Source of the DNA: a virus
Length of the DNA: 64,000 nt
Virus record (IMG/VR): IMGVR_UViG_3300021962_000060
Location: 1 to 64,000 of that record
Strand: one strand, 5' to 3'
Position numbers and translations under genes: made by a program. The notes under the pieces are model-generated. The model had not been told where the DNA came from. It did no database searches and worked only from the letters and a program-made list of their open reading frames with translations. Below are positions 28,470 to 37,004 of the stretch, in pieces (the stretch's first letter is position 1; each line of letters opens with the position of its first letter).

Positions 28470-28793
28470 TCACTTGCCTTTCTGTACGGGGAAATAAGCA
28501 ACATTCTTGATAGTAGAACCAAAGAAAGAACCACCGTTATGATTATGCTTTGCCCTACGGCCGGCTCGCAGTTTCATAACATAATCAGTACCTTGAGGAT
28601 AATGAATCTTCTTCTTGATGTAATCAAACAAGGAGTTTGCCTCAACTCGTTTGCCAGAACTAAACACAAAGACGTAATAATCTTTGCCATCTTTGCTGAC
28701 GATTTCCCAAGACATAATGCGACCGTAATCAACACCATTTACATCATAGGAAATACCAACAATAGCATTACATTTATCTTCCATCTCAGACAT
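28470..28793 (-). CDS. Hypothetical protein
   Basis: A 107-residue protein beginning MSEMEDKCNAIVGIS, with AAAGGGAA before the ATG. A beta-rich first half is followed by a basic RAGRRAKHNHN loop. It is near the head of the large minus-strand block. The function is unknown. Confidence 0.75.
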   Translation of the reverse strand: MSEMEDKCNAIVGISYDVNGVDYGRIMSWEIVSKDGKDYYVFVFSSGKRVEANSLFDYIKKKIHYPQGTDYVMKLRAGRRAKHNHNGGSFFGSTIKNVAYFPVQKGK

Positions 28794-28814
28794 AACTGTT
28801 TCCCTTTCTATGAT

Positions 28815-28946
28815 TTATCTTGCCCAATACCTGAACACTTGCGAGATAATACGCAGAGATAATACCAAACAAACACTTACAGAAATAGTAAGCAATACTC
28901 TCGCATTTGACTCGCCCATTGCTTTCCACAAATACGAGACTATCAT
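28815..28946 (-). CDS. Possible small membrane protein
   Basis: A 43-residue frame beginning MIVSYLWKAMGES, with one hydrophobic segment and a basic end. No clear ribosome binding site for the first ATG; the ATG at MGES (28919) has GGAAAG upstream. It is the most upstream candidate gene of the block. Confidence 0.4.
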   Translation of the reverse strand: MIVSYLWKAMGESNARVLLTISVSVCLVLSLRIISQVFRYWAR

Positions 28947-29227
28947 AGGGACAAACCCAGGGAAAACTGAACAGTAATTTTGTTTTTTGGCGAGAAAAGA
29001 TTTGCACAAACGCAAGGAAATGCGTCGAGACCGGCCCTCTAACGTTAGAGGGGTTCTAACGTTACAGATGCTCTAACGTTACAGAGGAAATACATCAAAG
29101 ATAGGGCCGGCTTTTAGAAAGAACAAGCTCGAGATTTTACATCGTCTTGGTATGTAAAACATAAGGTAATGAACACCACGCATTCTTTTACTCAATTCAT
29201 ACAAAAATTGAGTATGCGGCAGAGCGA
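28947..29227. other. Control region at the head of the small-gene block
   Basis: No gene. It contains three TAACGTTA sites (29040, 29057 and 29074), a TTTTACAT/ATGTAAAA hairpin (29134-29159), and an AT-rich TACTCAATT/AATTGAGTA hairpin (29189-29214) that may weakly terminate the glycosyltransferase gene upstream. The promoter of the minus-strand block should lie here. Confidence 0.55.
29037..29083. repeat. TAACGTTA triplet at the head of the minus-strand block
   Basis: Three TAACGTTA palindromes start at 29040, 29057 and 29074, an exact 17-bp spacing. I noticed no other copies between 8.5 kb and the right edge. Confidence 0.8.
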
Positions 29228-30097
29228 CTATTTTTTCTTCTTAGAATTTTTGGATTTTGAAACTGAATTGACTGGATTACCATCATCATCAAGCACAGTT
29301 GCGTTATCGACAATCCAATCAATAAGCCGGCCCTTATACTCAAACCGACCTAGGTGAGTTAACTCAATAGAAGGATCCACCCAAACCTCTCCGCCAATCT
29401 TCTGCCAATACCTTCCAAATCCATAGTCCTCAGACAAGAATCTTCCATCTTCATCGACATAACTATTGAACAGAGCATAAGAATAATCTCTTTCTGGACC
29501 CTTTAATGCACCAGTATCATCAACATACTTTAACTCAGGATAGGCTTCAAACAACTTCTCAAAAGCAGAACGCTTGATCAACATAAATCCTGTGCCGGCA
29601 TCATAAATGGAAAGAGCACCATTTTCCATTCTAATCTTATTGTCGCCCTTAGTCGCAGGATTGACCACAAATCTTGTGCTCTTTTCGGCAATCTTATCTT
29701 TGTCAAAATCATTTTTAGCTAGATGGACGACTTTATCCCACAAAATTTCTTTGATCGGATAAGCACCTGTCATAATTTCTTTATCATGCCATAGCATCTT
29801 GAGAATATCTTCATAATTGTAACCAAGATCAACATCAATGAAAAGAAGATGCGTAAACATTGGATTAGCCATAAACTTAGCAACTAATTGATTTCGCGCT
29901 CTAGAGATTAGAGAATCACTAATAGTGCTAATACCAAACTTCATACCGTATTCCTTAAAAGCCATAGCTGCCTTTATGGTGGACATAAAAAAAGGCTCAG
30001 TGATTTGCCTATCATAACAAGGAAGGCAAATAAGAGGATGCCAAGATTGAATTTGATCGGCAGAAATTTCAATATTTTGTTCGGTGGTTTCAAGCAT
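29228..30097 (-). CDS. Glycosyltransferase-like protein (GT-A fold)
   Basis: About 289 residues, beginning MLETTEQNIEIS. The segment ISRARNQLV, then THLLFIDVDLGY (a DxD-type metal/nucleotide-sugar motif) and a later SEDYGFGRYWQKIGGEVWVD match phage GT2-type glycosyltransferases. A Lys/Ser-rich tail ends the protein. It probably glycosylates DNA or virion protein. The ATG is 6 nt after a TATACT box, so it looks leaderless. Confidence 0.8.
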   Translation of the reverse strand: MLETTEQNIEISADQIQSWHPLICLPCYDRQITEPFFMSTIKAAMAFKEYGMKFGISTISDSLISRARNQLVAKFMANPMFTHLLFIDVDLGYNYEDILKMLWHDKEIMTGAYPIKEILWDKVVHLAKNDFDKDKIAEKSTRFVVNPATKGDNKIRMENGALSIYDAGTGFMLIKRSAFEKLFEAYPELKYVDDTGALKGPERDYSYALFNSYVDEDGRFLSEDYGFGRYWQKIGGEVWVDPSIELTHLGRFEYKGRLIDWIVDNATVLDDDGNPVNSVSKSKNSKKKK

Positions 30098-30103
30098 GAA
30101 ACA

Positions 30104-30109
30104 AGTATA
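30104..30109 (-). promoter_or_regulatory. Leaderless -10 box of the glycosyltransferase gene
   Basis: TATACT on the minus strand, 6 nt before the ATG at 30097, directly after the terminator hairpin of the upstream gene. Confidence 0.6.
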
Positions 30110-30117
30110 CCAAAACA

Positions 30118-30151
30118 AAAAACCCTACGGTGTGAAACCGTAGGGTTTTTT
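30118..30151 (-). terminator. Intrinsic terminator after 30173-30529
   Basis: AACCCTACGGT/ACCGTAGGGTT hairpin followed by TTTTG on the minus strand. The A-rich other side makes it potentially bidirectional. Confidence 0.85.
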
Positions 30152-30172
30152 GTTTGATTATTTTAATGAAGA

Positions 30173-30529
30173 TTACTTGCTGGAAGCCTTAGCATTGCTA
30201 GTCTTGATCGCCTTGATATCAGAAGTCTTTACTTCGGTAGTAGTGTTACGCTCAACACTATCAGCACCCATACGAGTAGCCTTGAAGTAGAGTTTCTGCT
30301 CAGTAGCATCAAAACGAATAATAACCTTGTAATTCAACTTCTTAGCCTGTGCGCGAATACGCTGTTGCATTGAATTATAAGCCTTACCAGGCTGAACGCC
30401 AGACAAAGCAAAACGCTCTCCGTTATTAGCAGACTCAGTTAAAGCGCTAATAATTGCCTGAAGTTCTTCACTAACACGACCGGAACGAGTAAGTTCGGGG
30501 AAAGTGTCCACTTTGCTCAGATTAATCAT
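30173..30529 (-). CDS. Small basic protein, distant family B relative
   Basis: A 118-residue protein beginning MINLSKVDTFPELT. AAGGAG lies 7 nt before the ATG. The order R-x-GR, a helix, NGE, then R-I-R-A-Q-A-K-K-L and a strand I-I-R-F parallels family B in the left region. It stands alone with its own promoter and terminator, so it may be highly expressed, for example as a nucleoid-type protein (inference). Confidence 0.75.
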   Translation of the reverse strand: MINLSKVDTFPELTRSGRVSEELQAIISALTESANNGERFALSGVQPGKAYNSMQQRIRAQAKKLNYKVIIRFDATEQKLYFKATRMGADSVERNTTTEVKTSDIKAIKTSNAKASSK

Positions 30530-30572
30530 TTGTATTCTCCTTGATAGTGGGCGGTTGCCCTTGACGGAAAAC

Positions 30573-30578
30573 ACTATA
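30573..30578 (-). promoter_or_regulatory. Candidate -10 box for 30173-30529
   Basis: TATAGT on the minus strand about 45 nt before the ATG, downstream of a TTGCCTTTTCGCAA inverted repeat. The -35 box is unclear. Confidence 0.4.
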
Positions 30579-30639
30579 CACGCCCCATAGGGCAGGCGTT
30601 GCGAAAAGGCAAGAAATGTTATTTCTCTCGAAAAGAAAT

Positions 30640-30828
30640 TTAATTCTTGGTCTTATTCCTCGTCAAGGGCGTATCGGGAGGAGTAGAGAAATCGTCGGTA
30701 TTACCAGATGCAATCTTCTCCAATTTTGTGATATAAATCCTTGCAACAGCCAGTTCAAAATTCAAAGTAGCTATTTGATTATTAAGCACAGAAATAATCT
30801 CACTAGGCTCGATCTCTATATTGCTCAT
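30640..30828 (-). CDS. Short coiled-coil protein
   Basis: A 62-residue protein beginning MSNIEIEPSEIIS. A heptad-rich helix (about residues 8-40) suggests a dimer. Such small coiled-coil proteins are common beside phage terminase or structural genes. The start overlaps the terL stop (ATATGAGC). Confidence 0.7.
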   Translation of the reverse strand: MSNIEIEPSEIISVLNNQIATLNFELAVARIYITKLEKIASGNTDDFSTPPDTPLTRNKTKN

Positions 30829-32567
30829 ATTGATTCTATCCATTTCTCATTATTAATATAGTCAACATTGTGTTGACCATACCCTGGTGTAAACTCACCA
30901 AGATCTCTATTGTACACCTTTACAGTGCCAAAATCTTCCATTTCCTCTTCATAATCCCATACTTTGTCAGGTGTCAATATTTCAATATCAACTTCTGTAT
31001 CGTAGGCCATATTTTGAATACAATTAAATACAGCGCCGGCTAATGCATCTGCTAAGTCTTTAGAACCACTACTTGGGTGATCTATCTTGTTATTATTAAA
31101 CAACCTTAACTTCAAGAGCTCTTCTTCAACAAGAAGTTCATTCCAATATCCGCGAAGTCGAGTATCGTATATTGAAGTCATAAGAGTATCATAATCTGAC
31201 TTTTTAACAGAATGGAAGTCGGCATTAATACCTTGAGATCTTAATGATTGAATCATTTCTACAGACTGCCATCTATCAAAAGTTACTAATCCAACTTGAA
31301 ATTTACGACAAAGATCAACAACCATCTGTCTTACAGAAGCAAAGTTAATTTCCGCACCAACACTTGCTTCCCAAGAATGAACTAGATCAACATTAACCAC
31401 AGGTAGTGTTTCAACACCCATAGAAGTTTTAACTTCTTTAAAGCCGGCCCCATGAGCCATGCATAAAGCAGCCCTATCTCGTTTTAAACCCAAGTCAATA
31501 TGTATAAACCTTGTGTGACCGTCAGTACCATTAAACCACTTCTTAAAGTTGCCATCCTCTTCATCAATAGGATCCTCACCATAAGTAAAAGCTTTTCTAA
31601 CAAGATCAGCATCTCTAAAATATGCGTCTTCCATATTCGGCGGTTCACACTCAAAACGCGCTCTTGCCTCAATAGGATTTCTAATAAACTCAGACTCAAG
31701 ATCACTACGCTTAATCGTAGGATTAACTTCCCAAGTTGCAGCTTTGATAAACCAAGTTTTTGGTTCTTTATTCTTCTCAGCACCAAAATATCTTTGCTGA
31801 ATAAAGTCACCTTTGTACCGAGGGAAAGACAATAGAATTACCTTACCAACTTCTGGGAAACGTGACATTACAGATAATTTACTCATGTTATAAATAGCAG
31901 AAGCGGAGCCTTTAGATCTTGTTTCTCCACGTAATTCAGCATCAGTTTTGAAAGCAGAAATTTCGTCTAAAATCACAGACATAACCTCATAACCTTCCCA
32001 TCCTTCACTTTCAGAGTGACCAGAGAAACACCTTACAGGTCTAGAGAAGAAAAAGATTTCCGATACTCTTGGCTCAAATCCAACTTCATTGAAGAAAGGT
32101 GAAGATAGCAAAAGATTTTTTAAAGGCTCAAAGAAAACTCTCTGAGCTTGCTGAGCGTTCACTGCAAGGTTTAATAGATCTATATACACACCAGTAGCTT
32201 TGCCGTAATAAGCCAATGGATCCCTTAAGCAGTGTAACAAATATGCTGTATAAGCAATAGAGATTCTGGCACAGTGATCCTTACCGGATCCCTTTCCAAG
32301 CATGCATATAACCTCATTGTCAGTATATTTGTTATACCACTCTTCACCGGCCTGTTCACCCATAATCTTTTGTAACGTATGTTTTTTTAAAATTTGTGTG
32401 GAATGGCGCACAATTTCCAATTGGATGGGCGATAATGGTGGTAGCCCAAGGTATTTTTTGTCTTGCACAAAAACTTCAATAGGAACAGGTTCTGTGGACA
32501 ATTCATCTTGCTTTAATAATCTATCAAAATCTTTAAACTCAAGATTCATTCCAATAAAATCTGACAT
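30825..32567 (-). CDS. terL: Terminase large subunit
   Basis: A 580-residue protein. Walker A variant GKGSGKD at residues 91-97 and Walker B VILDE at 198-202 form the packaging ATPase. The RNase H-like nuclease domain follows with HIDLGLKRDRAAL, TFDRWQS and DHPSSGSKDLADALAG. It translocates DNA into the procapsid and cuts concatemers. The length is typical of large actinophage terminases. It follows terS on the same strand. Confidence 0.95.
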   Translation of the reverse strand: MSDFIGMNLEFKDFDRLLKQDELSTEPVPIEVFVQDKKYLGLPPLSPIQLEIVRHSTQILKKHTLQKIMGEQAGEEWYNKYTDNEVICMLGKGSGKDHCARISIAYTAYLLHCLRDPLAYYGKATGVYIDLLNLAVNAQQAQRVFFEPLKNLLLSSPFFNEVGFEPRVSEIFFFSRPVRCFSGHSESEGWEGYEVMSVILDEISAFKTDAELRGETRSKGSASAIYNMSKLSVMSRFPEVGKVILLSFPRYKGDFIQQRYFGAEKNKEPKTWFIKAATWEVNPTIKRSDLESEFIRNPIEARARFECEPPNMEDAYFRDADLVRKAFTYGEDPIDEEDGNFKKWFNGTDGHTRFIHIDLGLKRDRAALCMAHGAGFKEVKTSMGVETLPVVNVDLVHSWEASVGAEINFASVRQMVVDLCRKFQVGLVTFDRWQSVEMIQSLRSQGINADFHSVKKSDYDTLMTSIYDTRLRGYWNELLVEEELLKLRLFNNNKIDHPSSGSKDLADALAGAVFNCIQNMAYDTEVDIEILTPDKVWDYEEEMEDFGTVKVYNRDLGEFTPGYGQHNVDYINNEKWIESI

Positions 32568-32601
32568 TATAAACCATCTCCTATACGCAACATGATTCCT
32601 C

Positions 32602-32673
32602 TGACTTTATGTGAGCTAATTTTTGAGTCCGAATGAATGACTTTATGAGAGCTCAATTTTACGTCCGAATGAA
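32602..32673. repeat. 36-nt tandem direct repeat between terS and terL
   Basis: Two copies (32602-32637 and 32638-32673) share TGACTTTATG, GAGCT, TTTT and GTCCGAATGAA. The GACTTTATGAGAGCTC part matches the GACTTTAT element before cassette promoters, and GAGCTCATTTTGAGTCCGATCA near 8833 is a third, partial copy. It could be a packaging site or regulatory element. Confidence 0.75.
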
Positions 32674-32683
32674 TCATTTTTTA

Positions 32684-33298
32684 CTATTCAACAATTTCTG
32701 CATCGTCAATGTCGGTAGTATTATAAGTATCTGGATCAGACGCTGATTCAGCGTTACCGTTCATTATTTCAAATGCGAGAGCAAGTTCTTTTCTAACTTC
32801 TTCAGCAATTTCTGGATATTTTGATATAACATCTCTCAAAATTTTTGAGAGAATTTGATTGACACTCTCTGCTTTTTGCATTCGTGCAATGTAGTCACTG
32901 TCAGTAGAATTTCCTCCACTAATCAATTTATGGAGTTGAGCCTTTTTGCCGGCAATATCTGACGCAAGTTTTAAAGCCTGGATTCTAACAGCAACCATGC
33001 CATGATCAGTAGCGATATTAACAGTCTCCCAGGCTTCTTTGCTTATTTGATCAAATTCCTGCAGCGCTTTGATAGTATTAAACTGTATTTTTTCTAGGAA
33101 GTAAGGATCTTCATCAGCCTTTTTTTGCAAGAAATTTTTATACTGTTGAACATACTCTTTTGCCTTAGTGGAAGATACAGATAAAAGAGATCCTATCTCG
33201 CTGTAAGAGTAGCCTTTAATATGCAGAATACCAGCATCCTCTATATCTTTAAGTTCAGATAAAATATCTTTACTGTTTGACTTTTCTATTTCAGTCAT
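32684..33298 (-). CDS. terS: Terminase small subunit-like protein
   Basis: A 204-residue protein beginning MTEIEKSNSKDILSE. GYSYSEIGSLLSVSSTKAKEYV (residues about 29-50) is a helix-turn-helix, followed by long helices suited to oligomerisation and an acidic tail. Position directly upstream of terL supports the DNA-recognition subunit. It overlaps the glycosyltransferase gene by 4 nt. Confidence 0.8.
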   Translation of the reverse strand: MTEIEKSNSKDILSELKDIEDAGILHIKGYSYSEIGSLLSVSSTKAKEYVQQYKNFLQKKADEDPYFLEKIQFNTIKALQEFDQISKEAWETVNIATDHGMVAVRIQALKLASDIAGKKAQLHKLISGGNSTDSDYIARMQKAESVNQILSKILRDVISKYPEIAEEVRKELALAFEIMNGNAESASDPDTYNTTDIDDAEIVE

Positions 33299-34341
33299 AC
33301 AAGTTCCATCAACCTCTGTTTATAAGGTAAGACAACATTATCCCAAGAATAACGGTTATGAATGTAATGCGACCCATGTTTTGTCTTTTCTAATATCATG
33401 TCATAATTATTAATGACATATAACATTTTATCACAAACATCATCAATTTTTGGGTCAGCCCAGTCACCATTTTCATAAATTCCAAACTGGTAAGCACTTG
33501 ACATATCAGCCTCCAGAGGCACGGAGAGGTACGCAAATTCGCTACAGGCTGTTCTATTTGTACAGATGGTCGGTAGCCCCGTAGCAATTGATTGAAAAGG
33601 AGCCATGCCCCACCCTTCACCTCTGGTTGGGTACACCATACAATGACACCTATTAAACAAAGCAGCAAGTTCTTCGTCTGTTAGATAGTAATCAATGATT
33701 TCAATATTAGAGATATCATAAAGACCACCTATATTTTGACCGTCAACAATGACTCTAGCATCAGGCTGACCATTGCTTTTTAAAACTAACTTATAATTAG
33801 GATTATCTTTAAAAAGTCTAAGAAATGCATTAACAACAAGTTGCGTATTTTTTCTTGTAGACGGGCTGCCTACATGAATAAAGGTAAATGGGCCAACACA
33901 GTTTGAGCGATTAAAATAAGAAAAAACATTTGTATCAACACCAAGATCAAAACCATACACAGGAACACTTACACCACTATTTAAAAATACATCAACAGCC
34001 CAAGACGATGTAGTCCACACCTCATCACACAAATTTATTCTTTCAACCCAGTCAGGCGGCAACATTGTTGTTTCCCAGTATGTAAAACCTATAGTGTAAT
34101 CTTGATCATATGAGTAATCTGTTGGAAGACAATTATTCACCACAATATCAATATTCTCTGGTTGGGGAATAAGACGTATCCCATCAATTTCTGAGATAGA
34201 AATGCTATATGTATCGCTACAAGAAATATCCTCAAGACTTAGAACATTCATAGATCTAAGCCTTGAGGATATATTCATAGACGCATAGGAATAACCGTCA
34301 GCCTTCGCTTTCGTCAGTGTTCTCCAATATACGCTCTTCAT
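33295..34341 (-). CDS. GT4-family glycosyltransferase
   Basis: A 348-residue protein beginning MKSVYWRTLTK. GSPSTRKNTQL, and the E-x7-E-like stretch RGEGWGMAPFQSIATGLP near residue 245, are the donor-binding Rossmann half of GT-B glycosyltransferases. It is paralogous to the gene at 40614-41846 (GEGFGFIPLQALATGMP). The substrate is unknown; capsid protein or modified DNA are both possible. Confidence 0.85.
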   Translation of the reverse strand: MKSVYWRTLTKAKADGYSYASMNISSRLRSMNVLSLEDISCSDTYSISISEIDGIRLIPQPENIDIVVNNCLPTDYSYDQDYTIGFTYWETTMLPPDWVERINLCDEVWTTSSWAVDVFLNSGVSVPVYGFDLGVDTNVFSYFNRSNCVGPFTFIHVGSPSTRKNTQLVVNAFLRLFKDNPNYKLVLKSNGQPDARVIVDGQNIGGLYDISNIEIIDYYLTDEELAALFNRCHCMVYPTRGEGWGMAPFQSIATGLPTICTNRTACSEFAYLSVPLEADMSSAYQFGIYENGDWADPKIDDVCDKMLYVINNYDMILEKTKHGSHYIHNRYSWDNVVLPYKQRLMELV

Positions 34342-34426
34342 TCTCAATTACCTTATAAAGCTTCACATTGCCAAGATCCGCAATCAGAACCTCTTCCTGT
34401 TCCACTTTCTCAATTTTAACAGACAT
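34298..34426 (-). CDS. Small hypothetical protein
   Basis: A 42-residue acidic peptide beginning MSVKIEKVEQEEVL. A very strong AAAGGAGG ribosome binding site lies 5 nt before the ATG. It overlaps the glycosyltransferase start by 44 nt. The function is unknown. Confidence 0.6.
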   Translation of the reverse strand: MSVKIEKVEQEEVLIADLGNVKLYKVIENEERILENTDESEG

Positions 34427-34472
34427 ACTACCTCCTTTCTTCAATAAAATTAAAAGATATAGTAATACTTAG

Positions 34473-35381
34473 TCAGTCTTCAGTTGAATTACTAAATTCG
34501 CAAGTTGAGCATAAATCTCCAACTTGTAAATTCGCTTTATGCTTTATATTTTTCTCACTGCCCCATCCCCACTTTTTTCTTTCATCGGGTATGGAATTAT
34601 TACATTTAACTTTTTCTTCTAAAGTGTTTAAATATTCAACAAAATCTGGGAAGAAGAATTGCAATTGGTCTTTTTCTCCACGCTTAGCAAATGAACCACA
34701 CAAGCACTCACCAGACATATGAATCATATCAGAAACGGGATTCCTAGGGATATCTTTATTAATTTTTCTATACAAATTAATATCGGCTTTTGTCCAATTG
34801 ACAATCGGAGAAATCCATACAACAGATCTATTACGAACAAAAACAGGAGAGTCTTTTCTACGGGAAGACTCATCTCTTCTTTTACCACTTAAAAACACAA
34901 TTCTTTGCTTTTTTGGTATATTATTTTCTTTAACAGCTTTTCTTAAAGCCCTTTCTTTAAGTCTTTGATACATTACAAAATGTTGACTTGGGCCAGGAAA
35001 TCCATTTTCAATTATTAAATTTTCATAACTGTCTTTATCATCAGACATATATGTTTTTAAAGGAATATTGAAATTTAAACAAGTATTTTTTACATAATCA
35101 TACGTTTGAGAAATACCAATCCCTGTGTTTACATGAATTGCAAAATTTGCTATATCTTTGAATAAATAAAACAATACAGTCGAATCATTACCGCCAGAAA
35201 ATAAAATGCATGTATTTGACAATTCTTTTTTATCATCTAAGATATGACATTGAACTCCAAGATTGTATATCTCATAAGCTTCTTGAATCAATAAATTCAA
35301 TCTTAATAAAGCATCATCATCACTTAAAAGTAAGACTTCTTTATTAGTCATTTTTAAGTTTTGAAACTTGTCTAAGTCCAT
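34473..35381 (-). CDS. PP-loop ATPase, PAPS-reductase-like
   Basis: A 302-residue protein beginning MDLDKFQNLKMTN. SGGNDS at residues 62-67 is the PP-loop pyrophosphate-binding signature. A later SGKRRDESSRR and a Cys set (GECLCGSF, then LCSTC) suggest a metal or Fe-S site. Relatives include PAPS reductases and DndC-like and tRNA-thiolating enzymes. I cannot tell which; a nucleotide or nucleic-acid modification is likely. The next gene upstream is a YkgJ-like metal-cluster protein. Confidence 0.8.
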   Translation of the reverse strand: MDLDKFQNLKMTNKEVLLLSDDDALLRLNLLIQEAYEIYNLGVQCHILDDKKELSNTCILFSGGNDSTVLFYLFKDIANFAIHVNTGIGISQTYDYVKNTCLNFNIPLKTYMSDDKDSYENLIIENGFPGPSQHFVMYQRLKERALRKAVKENNIPKKQRIVFLSGKRRDESSRRKDSPVFVRNRSVVWISPIVNWTKADINLYRKINKDIPRNPVSDMIHMSGECLCGSFAKRGEKDQLQFFFPDFVEYLNTLEEKVKCNNSIPDERKKWGWGSEKNIKHKANLQVGDLCSTCEFSNSTED

Positions 35382-35384
35382 AAA

Positions 35385-36137
35385 TCAACTCCATTGAAAA
35401 GCAATCGGTATACCGGATTCCGAGGATTCCTTTTCAAGTTTCTCTTTTTCATACCCATGAATTTTAGTAAACTCAACTCTATAGTTGAACCAGCCAATAA
35501 CGCCATTCCAAAACTTATCTTCTGTTGTATCGCGAAGTTTAATCAATTCCTCGTCTGTTAATAAAAAGCTTAAAACACCAAGAGGCATGTAAACTGTCAA
35601 ATCATAGTTAACATCTTTATCAGCAGAATACTTTTTTAGAAGCATCTGATAGTCTTCAACTATCCTTTTAACAGCAGGGCCGGCATAGTGATCAATTGCA
35701 TCATTTTCATTTCTTATTCTTGGACAAAAATCATCAACACTTGTTATGGTTCCAAAAGATCTACAAACAAGCGGTCTATAACCATATATACTGCATCCAC
35801 CTTTATAGAAGGCACAATGACGTTCAGTTTCTCCACCAGGCTTCCAGTCATCATCATGCATTGCATCAATTAAATCCTGAATGACACCGCCAATCCACTC
35901 ATTAGCAAAGTCTTCACCTTTGCTTTCCATGAGGCGATAGCATTCCTGCTTCAAACTAAAAGCAATATTCGCACATTCCATCATGGGAATGGTCAAACCA
36001 ATTTTACAACAATTACCAGAGCCAAGACACTTGTATTTTGTTTGATTTTGTTTGGCTTCTAAAACACGAACTTGATTGTAAATCATATCAAGATGTGCAA
36101 AAGTAGTAATATCTTTAATATCGACACTTCTTCTCAT
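35385..36137 (-). CDS. YkgJ-family metal-cluster protein
   Basis: A 250-residue protein beginning MRRSVDIKDITTFA. CLGSGNCCKIG near residue 37, C-x(7)-C (HCAFYKGGCS) and YGYRPLVCRSFG are the conserved Cys pattern of the YkgJ/UPF0153 family, which chelates zinc or an Fe-S cluster. It is 3 nt from the PP-loop gene, so the two likely form a functional pair. Confidence 0.85.
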   Translation of the reverse strand: MRRSVDIKDITTFAHLDMIYNQVRVLEAKQNQTKYKCLGSGNCCKIGLTIPMMECANIAFSLKQECYRLMESKGEDFANEWIGGVIQDLIDAMHDDDWKPGGETERHCAFYKGGCSIYGYRPLVCRSFGTITSVDDFCPRIRNENDAIDHYAGPAVKRIVEDYQMLLKKYSADKDVNYDLTVYMPLGVLSFLLTDEELIKLRDTTEDKFWNGVIGWFNYRVEFTKIHGYEKEKLEKESSESGIPIAFQWS

Positions 36138-36433
36138 CTAAGTTTCTTACCCTTTTTTTTCAAAGCATTTGCTTTACGCATTTCTCGTCTTTTTCTTTCG
36201 ACCATCTCTTGCATTGGCGATTTAGGTCTCCTGAGAGTTGTACTCTTCAGATTACGACCTTTTCCTCTATACTTTAAAAGATCATACTTTTTAACCCAGT
36301 TGTACAAAGCCTGAGGTGTGACTTTAATGTTATAGGTCTTTTCAAGATGCTTACAGATATCAGTCAAATTCATACGGCGTTTAACATACATCTCGTAAAG
36401 AAACTGCTTATCTTTATATGGTTCTAAAGCCAT
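36134..36433 (-). CDS. Helix-turn-helix DNA-binding protein
   Basis: A 99-residue protein beginning MALEPYKDKQFLYE. MNLTDICKHLEKTY...VTPQALYNWVKKY (residues about 21-47) is a homeodomain-like helix-turn-helix, followed by a strongly basic tail. It is probably a sequence-specific DNA-binding protein. Confidence 0.75.
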   Translation of the reverse strand: MALEPYKDKQFLYEMYVKRRMNLTDICKHLEKTYNIKVTPQALYNWVKKYDLLKYRGKGRNLKSTTLRRPKSPMQEMVERKRREMRKANALKKKGKKLR

Positions 36434-37004
36434 GAGTAATACCATACCACATCCCGATGCCTATTGCGTCGGTAATATCACTATCAAGCCCTTCAGAAAC
36501 AAAATTTTCTATTTTTTGATCCAAAATATCCTTGACGCGCTGTTTTCTTTCATTACTTAGTCTTTGCTGAATTCCCTTTTTACCGAATTCTTTTTCTATC
36601 GATGCAGCCTCTTTTTTAGAAACATTCTTATACCCAATTCCAGATTTCCAAGTTAAAGGATTTACATCAGTTACATTCTTACAATAATCATCAAGAATGC
36701 CCCATGTAAAACCAATAATATATGAAATAATACGACTTGATTGAAAGTTCTGAATAAATACAGATTGCTCAATCACGCAAGCATCGGGCTTGTAGTTACC
36801 ACATATTGCCGGCAATTCATTCTTTATTATTGTAAATTTACGACTCATTTCAGGAGTTGATGCAAGATGTATCTTGCCATAATCTACAACAGTGATATTG
36901 TTTTCACTTATATCAAGGACAGACCAAGCGAGCGAATGAGATGCAGGATCTATGGAAAGAACACGACAGTTTTTTACTTTAGAAACAAGAGAAGATATAC
37001 TCAT
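36414..37004 (-). CDS. RuvC-like Holliday junction resolvase
   Basis: A 196-residue protein. LSIDPASHSLAW (Asp19), ACVIEQSVF and DSDITDAIGIG give the acidic residues of the RuvC RNase H fold. It would resolve branched DNA before packaging. It overlaps the helix-turn-helix gene by 20 nt. Confidence 0.85.
   Translation of the reverse strand: MSISSLVSKVKNCRVLSIDPASHSLAWSVLDISENNITVVDYGKIHLASTPEMSRKFTIIKNELPAICGNYKPDACVIEQSVFIQNFQSSRIISYIIGFTWGILDDYCKNVTDVNPLTWKSGIGYKNVSKKEAASIEKEFGKKGIQQRLSNERKQRVKDILDQKIENFVSEGLDSDITDAIGIGMWYGITHGFRTI

Noticed and set aside
28786-29007. 73-residue ORF at the head of the small-gene block
   Set aside because: No ribosome binding site, Cys- and Tyr-rich shadow-like composition, and overlap with the better candidate 28815-28946 and with the start of the next gene.
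34298-36137. A complete Dnd phosphorothioation system
   Set aside because: Only a PP-loop protein is present. I see no DndB, DndD, DndE or cysteine desulfurase nearby.
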